Shown here in pieces: positions 7,454 to 15,700 of a stretch of 16,630 nt of DNA (the stretch's first letter is position 1; the number at the start of each line of letters is the position of its first letter). The stretch comes from Ruminococcaceae bacterium UBA945 (GTDB lineage Bacteria; Bacillota; Clostridia; Oscillospirales; Acutalibacteraceae): assembly GCA_002293315.1 (NCBI GenBank), contig DBCZ01000088.1:1-16630 (forward strand), given 5' to 3'. Below the pieces are notes generated by a model. The model had not been told where the DNA came from, did not search any database, and saw only the letters and a list, made by a program, of their open reading frames with translations. The position numbers and the translations under genes were made by a program.

Positions 7454-7726
7454 ATGACAGTAGGAGGATGGATAGCAGAGCCGGCGGTTGGGAAAATGCC
7501 GCAGAGATTAGCAACAGGTTTCACTGAAGTGTTAGAGCATTATGTAGGAGCGTCGTTTGTCCCCGTGATTTATTGCGGCAGGCAGATTGTGAACGGCACG
7601 AACTACATGATTATTTGCACTTCAACAAAGGTGACAAACCCTCCGTCCGAGGGTGTTGTGAAGGTTATTCTCAACGAGGGCACAGACGGCGAATTCACGA
7701 TTGTCAGCATTGACGAACTCATCTGA
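7454..7726 (+). CDS. Small cystatin (stefin)-like protein
   Basis: This 90-residue protein has no signal peptide, no membrane segment and only two cysteines (Cys41, Cys55). Its layout resembles stefins, the intracellular type 1 cystatins that inhibit papain-like cysteine proteases. There is a Gly-Gly near the N-terminus (residues 4-5) and a helix-like stretch (about 15-31). A QIVNG motif (44-48) fits the cystatin QxVxG inhibitory loop and is followed by TNYMIICTSTKV, much like the stefin QVVAGTNYYIKV. Then come strand-like segments VVKVIL and FTIVSI. Direct inhibition of a protease is inferred from these motifs only. The ribosome site is weak (CAGGG, 6-7 bases upstream of the ATG). The gene is monocistronic, with its own promoter and terminator, and divergent from the LacI gene. 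It could instead be a protein that merely shares the cystatin fold, with another ligand. Confidence 0.75.
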   Translation: MTVGGWIAEPAVGKMPQRLATGFTEVLEHYVGASFVPVIYCGRQIVNGTNYMIICTSTKVTNPPSEGVVKVILNEGTDGEFTIVSIDELI

Positions 7727-7766
7727 TGTAATTTATTGAGAACGCAAGCCAGAATGAGTTGAAAAG

Positions 7767-7809
7767 CGCGGAGGAGCTTTACCTGCAAGGTAATACCTTC
7801 CGCGTTTTT
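7767..7809 (+). terminator. Terminator of the cystatin-like gene
   Basis: The outer stem CGCGGAGG (7767-7774) pairs with 7797-7804, with one G-T pair. An inner hairpin TTACCT/AGGTAA has a GCA loop, and a TTTTT tract follows at 7805-7809. It lies about 40 bases after the stop codon. Confidence 0.75.
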
Positions 7810-7840
7810 CTGTTGCTTTCATTGTTGTCATCATCTAACT

Positions 7841-7854
7841 ATTGTCAATTGCCC
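7841..7854. repeat. Dispersed repeat copy 2
   Basis: ATTGTCAATTGCCC is identical to 6145-6158 and lies 2 bases beyond the stop codon of the DUF2087 protein gene on the minus strand. In orientation and position relative to the neighbouring gene end it matches copy 1. Confidence 0.65.
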
Positions 7855-7856
7855 CA

Positions 7857-8594
7857 CTAGGTTTTCCAGTATTCAGAGCCGTCACGAGTCCTGTCAAGAT
7901 GGCCATACATTATGAGAAACCTGCGGATTGTGACGTAGTCTTCATATATGCCTTTAATGATGGCGTTCACCTCTTTTTCGGTGTACTTTCTCCCGCGCTC
8001 AAATTTCTCGGCAATTGCGGCAAGGATAACCACCTTTTTCTTTGCCTTAGGCGGGAAAGTCTTGAGCTTGAGCGGTTCAAGCGAGCTGAAGAGCTGCCTC
8101 GTCAGCTTCTCTCTCTCTTCCTCTGTGATTTCAAATCTGTCATCAATATATTGCACATTATTCGGCAGCGGCATAATGTCCTCCTCTTTCCTGTTTTCGA
8201 ACGCAAGCTCATGCATTGCAAGGCAAAATTTGGCTTGTTTAGCACGTTCTCTGAATGTAAATCGCTGATGCCTTACAGTTGATACGGCAACATTCATCTG
8301 CCCCGATATTTCATCATCGCTCTGGCCGGACGCAAAGCGTCGCAGGAGCTCGTTTTGATTTTCCGTCAGCTTTTTATATGGCGACTCCGTCTCTATCAGC
8401 GCCTCAAAGCGCCCGCCGTGAGCCTCGCTTATGTGCCGCATAATGGCATGCTTAGCGTCGAGAAGCTCTTCGCCTAAGGAGTAGATTCTGCCCGCCGAAA
8501 AGGTTTTTTCGCAGTAGTTGCAGGCATATGCTTCCTTATCGTTAAGCGCATAGCCCTGCTTGAGCTCTTCAATTGTTAATTTCTCTATGTCCAT
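7857..8594 (-). CDS. DUF2087-domain DNA-binding protein with LuxR-type HTH
   Basis: This 245-residue probable transcriptional regulator has three parts. Residues 24-60 contain CNYC (Cys25, Cys28) and a later H-x4-H (His54, His59), a Cys2His2-like pattern that could bind zinc. Residues 75-122 (LTENQNELLRRFASGQSDDEIS, then VAVSTVRHQ) form a LuxR/sigma-4-type helix-turn-helix. Residues 178-243 (FPPKAKKKVVIL, then VTIRRFLIMYGHLDRT) match the DUF2087 domain, often fused to HTH regulators in Firmicutes. The start has AAAGGGGCG 8 bases upstream, and a near-consensus promoter lies further upstream. No receiver domain is present, so it is not a classical two-component regulator. The function and targets are unknown; an inverted repeat overlapping its -35 box could be its own operator. 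The run of motif residues was read by eye. Confidence 0.85.
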   Translation of the reverse strand: MDIEKLTIEELKQGYALNDKEAYACNYCEKTFSAGRIYSLGEELLDAKHAIMRHISEAHGGRFEALIETESPYKKLTENQNELLRRFASGQSDDEISGQMNVAVSTVRHQRFTFRERAKQAKFCLAMHELAFENRKEEDIMPLPNNVQYIDDRFEITEEEREKLTRQLFSSLEPLKLKTFPPKAKKKVVILAAIAEKFERGRKYTEKEVNAIIKGIYEDYVTIRRFLIMYGHLDRTRDGSEYWKT

Positions 8595-8617
8595 TGCACT
8601 CGCCCCTTTATAAACAT

Positions 8618-8646
8618 ATTGTATATTCGTTTATTATATTTGTCAA
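8618..8646 (-). promoter_or_regulatory. Promoter of the DUF2087 gene
   Basis: On the minus strand, TTGACA (8641-8646) and TACAAT (8618-8623) are 17 bp apart. The ribosome site and start follow within 25 bases. Confidence 0.75.
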
Positions 8647-8660
8647 CACATTTTTGTGTT
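8645..8660. promoter_or_regulatory. Inverted repeat overlapping the DUF2087 -35 box
   Basis: AACACA (8645-8650) and TGTGTT (8655-8660) are separated by TTTT. The dyad touches the -35 box and could be a regulator site; no binding protein is known from the sequence. Confidence 0.4.
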
Positions 8661-8676
8661 TGGAATTGTCATGCAA

Positions 8677-8706
8677 AAAAAGAGACATGCTGCCATGTCT
8701 CTTTTT
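8677..8706 (-). terminator. Terminator of the QueD-like gene
   Basis: A perfect 13-bp stem (8677-8689 with 8694-8706) has a 4-base loop. On the minus strand the 3' arm runs into seven T residues. It lies 17 bases after the stop codon of the QueD-like gene, just before the promoter of the DUF2087 gene. Confidence 0.85.
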
Positions 8707-8722
8707 GATTTTATTCATAATC

Positions 8723-9292
8723 TTACTTTTTATATCCGCACTTCGGACAGACGCCGTTCTCATTCAGCTCTATTCCGCACAGCGGGCAGCGATCCTTTTC
8801 CTTCTGATTCTCCTTGCAGTATTCCTGCGTGGCACCGTTCACGCCGCTTGTAAATGTGATTTTGGCGATATTCAGCTTGTCTTTCAATAGCTCGTAAACT
8901 ATCTTTATCATGCCCTCAACCGTCATAGTCTCTTTCGTGACGACAAGCCTGCATTCGGGGTAAGCTGTCGCGAGCTCTGTCTTGAAGGCCGGGCCCTTCT
9001 GCTTATTGGTCGGTGCGCCGTCCTTAATCCCCTGCGCCTCATAGACGCTGAGAATTGCAGGAAGCAACGGGTCATCCTCCCTAAGAATCAGAGCGTGGTC
9101 GAAGTTCTGCAAAACCTCCCAAGCGGTTTTTTTAATTTCATTACAGGGGAACACCATGTTCACGCCTGCATTGACGGTATCCTCAACCTCAAGCGTCAGT
9201 ATTCCCGTGTGCCCGTGTAAATACTGTGCCTCGCCCCGAAACCCGTAGAATCTGTGGGCATATTGCAAGTCAAGTGTCGTGAAGCTCCTCAT
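8723..9292 (-). CDS. QueD/6-pyruvoyl-tetrahydropterin synthase family protein with C-terminal zinc ribbon
   Basis: This 189-residue protein belongs to the family that makes 6-carboxytetrahydropterin (queuosine pathway) or related pterins from dihydroneopterin triphosphate. The zinc ligands are visible as His13 (YAHRF) and His26/His28 (LHGH), and FDHALIL matches the conserved D-H pair (Asp65, His66). In E. coli QueD the catalytic Cys sits four residues before LHGH's first His (CGRLHGH). Here that position is Ala22, next to Glu21, so the ordinary chemistry may be altered. A zinc ribbon is fused at the C-terminus (Cys169, Cys172, Cys182, Cys185, pattern CPLC-x9-CPKC). The start is supported by TAGGAGGT, 5 bases upstream. 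No other queuosine or folate genes are in the window. Because of the missing Cys, assignment as a true QueD is uncertain. Confidence 0.85.
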   Translation of the reverse strand: MRSFTTLDLQYAHRFYGFRGEAQYLHGHTGILTLEVEDTVNAGVNMVFPCNEIKKTAWEVLQNFDHALILREDDPLLPAILSVYEAQGIKDGAPTNKQKGPAFKTELATAYPECRLVVTKETMTVEGMIKIVYELLKDKLNIAKITFTSGVNGATQEYCKENQKEKDRCPLCGIELNENGVCPKCGYKK

Positions 9293-9325
9293 AGTTTACC
9301 TCCTAAAATAATAATTATTACGATT

Positions 9326-9350
9326 CTTTTGTACGTTGCACGCACAAAAG
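9326..9350 (-). ncRNA. Hairpin in the leader of the QueD-like gene
   Basis: An 11-bp stem (9326-9336 with 9340-9350, one G-T pair) has a 3-base loop in the predicted 66-base leader, about 34 bases before the start codon. No U-tract follows on either strand. It does not fit the preQ1 riboswitch consensus as I know it, so the role (mRNA stability, protein site or unknown element) is open. Confidence 0.45.
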
Positions 9351-9365
9351 CCTTCTTTTAAGTAT

Positions 9366-9394
9366 ATATTACTAATGAGTACAGCATTTGTCAA
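9366..9394 (-). promoter_or_regulatory. Promoter of the QueD-like gene
   Basis: On the minus strand, TTGACA (9389-9394) and TAATAT (9366-9371) are separated by exactly 17 bp. Confidence 0.75.
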
Positions 9395-9509
9395 ATCCAT
9401 TTCCAGTTTGTTCAGCCTCACGGTAAGAAGTGTCATCCTCTCATTTATTGGGAATTCATTAAGCACTTTGGAAAACAGAAAAAAAATAAGTGAATTTAGT
9501 GAAAAAGTG

Positions 9510-9537
9510 TTGCAATTTGTAAAAATGGTGTTACACT
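9510..9537 (+). promoter_or_regulatory. Probable promoter of the giant surface protein gene
   Basis: TTGCAA (9510-9515) and TACACT (9532-9537) have a 16-bp spacer. It would start transcription near 9544, leaving a leader of about 175 bases. The stretch 9395-9509 between this and the divergent QueD-like promoter is AT-rich and shows no gene. Confidence 0.5.
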
Positions 9538-9544
9538 ACAGTTG

Positions 9545-9704
9545 TAAGGTAAACAATGCAAACTGTGAATTTTGTCGGAAGACGGTTCTGCCTATGCAGA
9601 ACACAAAGGAAAGAACCGCAGTTCAGTCTATGTGCCGGCACCGCCCTTCTGCGAACTCAGATTTGCCCTTTCGCAGTACAAAATGAAGCATAATTTATTA
9701 AAAC
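9545..9704 (+). ncRNA. Long structured leader of the giant surface protein gene
   Basis: Several stems can be drawn in this non-coding stretch. GTTCTGC/GCAGAAC forms a 7-bp hairpin with loop CTAT (about 9585-9602). CGGTTCT can instead pair with AGAACCG (9612-9618), which is mutually exclusive with the first. GTGCCGGCAC (9632-9641) is a perfect palindrome. CTGCGAA (9649-9655) pairs with TTCGCAG (9670-9676). It matches no riboswitch class that I recognise, and a 116-codon open frame across it has no coding features. Confidence 0.4.
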
Positions 9705-9711
9705 AAGGAGG
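9705..9711 (+). promoter_or_regulatory. Ribosome binding site of the giant surface protein gene
   Basis: AAGGAGG with 8 bases to the ATG at 9720 fixes the start, which also begins a clear signal peptide. Confidence 0.8.
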
Positions 9712-9719
9712 CTATTACC

Positions 9720-12700
9720 ATGCAAAAAGTTAAAAAGTTATTTGCCGTGTTAATGTCCGTTATTATGGTGCTTAGCGCTCTTCCCTTTAGTACCGCAACG
9801 GCGGCAACAATTGAAACGCCCGATTGGGACGATGGAACGCATACAACCTGGCACGCGGTAACACTGCTGGACGTGCCGCTGGAAGTGACCATCTCAACCG
9901 ATGTTCTCTTGGACACGGTGGGAAGTGTCGTTACCGGTCTTCTGGGTTCTACCGTGGGCGGTACCCTCATGCTTGCTGTCAAAACTCTGCTGGGCAGCAC
10001 GGGAGACATCAGCGTGCTGGATAATTACGCGGGTCTTCGTTATATTTTGAAGCACGCTAAATCCGGCGATACAATTGACATGTCTTCACTCTTCGATAAT
10101 CCCACCTCACTTCTTAGAAATGCGCTTGGAACAAGTCTGCAGGAGAATGTCGGAGGTCTGCTCGATCTGCTCTCAGGCACAGTCGGCGCTACTGACATGT
10201 TGCTTGACGCTCTTTTGACCTTTGCGCTGAACGGAACAGGGCTCAGTGCTGTTTTAGGCGCTGCCGACGATTATGTGCTGGGCGGAAAGGGACTAAATTT
10301 GAATCTCCCAAGCGGCGTGGGGACTGACCTTGTCATGATAGGAAGTGTCACGCAGGGTGACCTCTCTCTTGATTTGAGTGATGTGGCTTCTCTCAATGTC
10401 GTGGAAGACCTGCCATTAACGATTCGTACAAGCGTGCGTTTTACCGGCGCTGATGAGATTACATTCACCGCAGACGGCGGCACGCTTCTCGGCTTAAACG
10501 GTGAGTCGGTCTTCCGCGCTTTCCGCATCATCGGGGGTGACCCGGAGAATAATGAACAGACTTATGTCGATTTCGACGGTGCCAGCGTAATCGGAAACAC
10601 AAACGGCGGTATCCTCGACACAGGGCTGGATCTTGATCCCCTGGTTGACCTTGATCTTGATTCCCTGGACGTTGACCTGCTTGGCATGCTGGAAGAAAAG
10701 GGACTTACATATGGCAGCGGCATCGAAACCACAGGCGGAGCGGTTACAATCGCAAATGTGAATCTTGCGACCTGTATTAACCAAAGCGGCGGCGCAATTC
10801 TTGCACACGGCCCGCTGAATGTTATTAACAGCACAATTGCAAGCAACTATGCAGAAACCGGCGGCGGTATCTACACGAGTGATTTACCTGCGCTGACCGC
10901 GGATGCCGACGTGACGTTTGCCAGAAATAAGTCAGCCATTCCGGCTCAGTGGCTGCTTGATGACCCTTCAATGAGCGACTCAAGGGCAATTTACGTGAGC
11001 AATATCCTGACAGCAACACATACAAAAATGACGGGTTCGGATAACGCTTATAACAATTATGATATTAACTTTGACGCGTCCGAGTCTCCCACAATCAACG
11101 CGGCGGCGGAAGGACAAACATCTGTCACGGGAACGGGCGTGAACGGCGCCGTAATAAGTGTCACCGTCGTAACGGACGGCACCCCGGGAACGACGGTTAC
11201 GACTACCGTATCCGGCGGAACATGGAGCGTTAGTGTACCCGCTCTTGCTGCAGGCGCCGTTATCAATGCCGTACAGTCAGAACCGGGTCAAGCACCAAGC
11301 ATCTCGGCGACCACGATCGCAGCCGAGAAGCAGTTGAGCGCAACCCCCAGGATCGATCCTGTATCCATCGGCGCGGCAAGCGTCTCCGGCACAGGTATGG
11401 CGGGTGCGACAATCGCGCTCTCCTTCATAGATGCCCCCTCCAATACCGTCATCTCGCTTGGTACAACGACGGTTAGCCCCGGGGGAACATGGACGATATC
11501 CGGCATAAGCGAGGTACCCGTCGGTCCGGATAAATTCAGCGCCGTACAGACAGAACCAGAAAAGAAAGACAGCGCTCCCGCGACAGTAACCGTGGCTCTT
11601 CCTCAGTTAACTCCCGCGCCTGTAATAACGGTGGGAACGGAGGGAGATAATGTGATATCCGGCACAGGTATTCCCGGCGCTACCATTACGGTCACTGTTC
11701 CCACTTCAGGCACGGGTTCTCCCGCAGGTACCACTGCCGAGCCGTTGACGACAACCGTAGACGCGCAGGGGGACTGGAGCGTCTCTCTGAGCGGCGACCG
11801 CAAGCTTCTTTATCCCGGCAGAATCGCCGCTCGTCAGGATCAAGACGGGCCGGAAAACGAACCCATGCGCACAGGTTATGCCTGGTCGCCCAGTGTTCGT
11901 ACCTCTGTGGGAATTCTCCCCATGCCGCAAAGTGCCGTGCCGATAGTGACACAGCCTAAATACGGAGATACGGCCGTATCGGGAACAAACGGCGTGCTCG
12001 GCGCCACAGTCACAGTGACGATAGACGGGACTTCATACACGAGCGCCCCGGTCGGCTCTAATGGAGAATGGAGCGTCATTGTGCCTCAGCTCACCACTCC
12101 AGGAACAAAAATAGATGTATCGCAGGTAGAATCAGGCAAGAAAGCCAGCCCTACGGTCAGCGTAGAGGTTCCGGCGCAGCCAAAGAGCGCATATCCGTCA
12201 GTTAACAGTGTATCCGCCGCTGATGAAGAGCTCACAGGTTCAGGTGTTCCGGGCGCGGAAATCACCATTACTAACACTAACGGCGATATTATGTTAGGCA
12301 CGGTAACTGTTGACGGAGACGGAAAATGGGTGCTTCCGCTTAACCCCGGAGATATTTCTGACGGAGACGAGCTGACCATCTCCCAGGAGGAAGAAGGAAA
12401 AACCGCAGCCGAGCTTAATGTGATAACCAGACCGAGAACACAGAGTGTTCCGCCGACAATTGATACGCCTGTTGAGGTAGGCGGCGCAGCAATCACAGGA
12501 ACGGGAGTACCCGGCGCTACAATCAACATATATGTTGACGATTATCCTTTGGAAGCCGGAGAGAGAGTTCCGGCATATACCGCGACGGTCGCCCCCAACG
12601 GCACTTGGAGTGTGGATGCACCCTCTCCGCCTATTCAGGAAGGACAGGTACTTTACGTGGCACAGGATGAAGACGGGTTGGGCGATTCTCTTGCCGAAAG

Positions 12701-15700
12701 CTTTCCTGTGACAACCGTCGTCGTGTTGAGTTCGGCAAGCGTTCTGCCGCCATCTGTCAATATCCCGGTAGAATTCGATACCCATATCCGCGGAAAAGGT
12801 ACAGTCGGCGCGACGGTGACCGTTGTGTGGAAACTGAATCCTTTGAACCCCAAATATGAGTTTGGCGTCACAGAATCCAAAACCCTGAGCGCTACCGTGG
12901 ATGCTCAGGGCAATTGGGAAATCCCTGTGGTGGAGGAGACAGGCATAGAACTCAAGGACGGCGACACTATCACCGTTTCGCAGAATGTTGGCGGAACAGA
13001 ATCGGCCGCACTTACGGATATTTTGGTGCAGGAAGCCTCCACCAGTGACCCGCCGACCATAAACCCCGTGACCGTAGGTGACGCCCAGATTACGGGAACA
13101 TACGAACTTCACCCTTATGCATCGGGCGATAATTATGACCCTACCATAGAGGTGACGATAGACGGATTAGGCTCTTTCTCTTCTGCTGACGGAGAAATAG
13201 AGCTTGACGGCGCAGGCAATTGGAGCCTTGCTGTGAATCCTGAGGATTTGGTTGCCGATATGTTAATATCCGCCATTCAGTCAGAATTGACTTTAACCGG
13301 CGAGGCAGGTGTACTCGCGCCAAGTTATCCCGTTGAAACCCGTGTTGCACCGGCTGTATTAAGTGCGATGCCTGCATTCTATCCTCAGCCTGCTGCCGGC
13401 GATTTGGTGCTTTCAGGCACCGGTGTTACCGACGCAGAAATCACTATTACAGTCAATGGCGGAGATCCGATTACAACAACAGTGGGTCCCGACGCCACAT
13501 GGTCTGTCCTCGTACCCGAGCTCGACGAAGGCGATATAATCGTCATAACGCAGAAAGAGGCAAACAAGGATGCAAGCCCGCCGCTTGATGTGACTGTCGC
13601 TGAAATGCCGCAAAGTGACCCTCCGACGATAGATGACCTGCCTATCCTTGAGCACACCACGGCTGTCACCGGAACAAATGATGTGGGCGCCGAGGTTACG
13701 GTTATCCTTAACCCGACTATTGACGCAGACACCGGAGAGATTACAGGCGGAGAAGAGCTGGATGTCACCGTCACCGGCAACAAATGGAGCGTCGATTTCG
13801 ACTCTCCGCTTGAGCCTGACAGTATAATTGCCGTAATTCAACAGATACCCGGCAGAACGAAGCCCAGCGAGGCTGCCGTAGCGAGGGTTGAGCCGCTGCC
13901 TGAAAGCGCCGTTCCTGAAATCGAACAGCCTATATATGCGACAGCCACGACCATATCTGGCACAGGCGAAGTGGGTGCGACGGTCAGCGTCACTATCAAC
14001 GGCGGAATGCCGATTCAATCCTCTCCCATAGATACGGATGGAAAATGGAGCGTTACCGTTCCCGCGCTATCCGCAGGCGACGAGATAAGTGTTACGCAGG
14101 ACGAGGGCGCTGACAAAAACCCGAGCGACCCGGTGACCGCAACCGTCATGGCTCAGGAGCAAAGCCTCTCCCCGAGCATTCACTCTCTTTCAACGGTCAG
14201 CACGCAGATTACCGGAACCGCGGCGCCGAACGCAACGGTAACGGTGAAAATCGGCAGCAACCCCGTGGTTTCTGTCACTGCCGACGGAAGCGGGAATTGG
14301 ACGGTTCCGCTTGATCCTCCCCTTCCTGCCGGAACCGTGATTTCAGCCACACAGAAAGACGGAGATAAAACTGAAAGTAATGCGGCTACCGTAACTGTGC
14401 AAAAAGCGCCAGCTGCTCCAACACCTCCACGGATTGTCAGTGCGGCTAGCACGACGGTGGAGGAGGGTATGACAGGCTCATTCCACGTCATTGCGACGGG
14501 CACAGCACCATTTTCATATTCTCTTGAAAATGCGCCGGCGGGAGTATCAATCAATGCTTCCACCGGGATTATCACTGTCGCCGATAATGTGACACAAGAT
14601 AAATATACCTTCACAATCAATGTTTCAAATGCAAGCGGCACTCCCGCGGCGCAGGAGTTTACGCTGAATGTCGCCGCGCCGCCGAATATTACAAGCGCTG
14701 ATAACGCGAATATTGGCCGCGGCGGAACCTTTCAGGTCGAGACAGACAGCCTCATCCCCGTTACTTACAGACTTGACGGCGCTCCGCTCGGCATAGTCAG
14801 GATTAACCCCGAAACAGGTATCATAACTGTTGCGGAAGACGCGGATGCGGGACAAACTTATGCCTTCGACATAATCGCCTCCAACGGTTTATCTCCTGAT
14901 GCCGTGCAAGCTTTTACTCTTACCACTACTGCTGATATTGTCAGTGCGCTGCCAAACGTTGACCCGATTGCTGTTGGTGATACCAAAATCAGCGGTAAAG
15001 GTCAGCCCGGCGCGACTGTCATAGTTACGTTGCCGGACGGATCGGATATTTCCGCCGTAGTCGATGAAAACGGGAATTGGTCTGTTGCAGCTGAGCCTCC
15101 GATTATAAACGGCGATACTGTCATCGTCTCTCAACAAGAGGACGGCAAAAATCAGAGTGCGGACGTGACAATCAAAGTAAACGACAGCGTCAGCACAAGA
15201 CCGACCGTTGACTCGATTTCCAACGGCGATATGAGTATCAGCGGCACAGGCGAACCGGGTTCTAAAATCACGGTTACATTGCCGGACGGAAAGAAAGTCA
15301 CTGTGACAGTCTCAGGCAACGGAGTATGGACGGCGACCGTCTCTTCGCCCTTAAAATCCGATGATATACTTCACATCAGCCAAACTGAACCCGGAAAGAA
15401 CCCAAGTGCCGAGGTTGATATTATTGTGAGTGCTTCCGGTCCTGTAACCCCTCCGGTTTTGCCTGATGTAAGTACAAAGCCCATAGTCAACCCTCTTGAA
15501 GAGGGTGACACTGAAATCAGCGGAAAAGCTAAGCCTCACGACACGGTCACAGTCATACTGCCGGACGGCTCAGAAGTGGAAACAAGCGCTGATGATGACG
15601 GAAACTGGTCTGTTACAGTTGCGCCTCCGCTCGAAAACGGCGACACAATTATCGTGACTGCCAAAGAAGACGGAAAACAACCCAGCCCAAGCGTGACGGT

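Noticed and set aside
7228..7527. Plus- and minus-strand frames of about 98 codons overlapping the cystatin-like promoter
   Set aside because: They cover the LacI promoter, the palindrome and the start of the cystatin-like gene, and show no coding signature.
9301..9360. preQ1 riboswitch in front of the QueD-like gene
   Set aside because: A hairpin is present, but the preQ1 loop and the A-rich tail pairing could not be found.
9336..9686. Open frame of 116 codons on the plus strand upstream of the giant gene
   Set aside because: It has no ribosome site, low-complexity AT-rich content and no family resemblance. It overlaps the promoters of both flanking genes and the structured leader.
12294..13112. 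Open frame of 272 codons on the minus strand inside the giant gene
   Set aside because: It is antisense to well-supported Ig-like repeats; the composition is what a reversed repeat gene gives, and there is no start signal.
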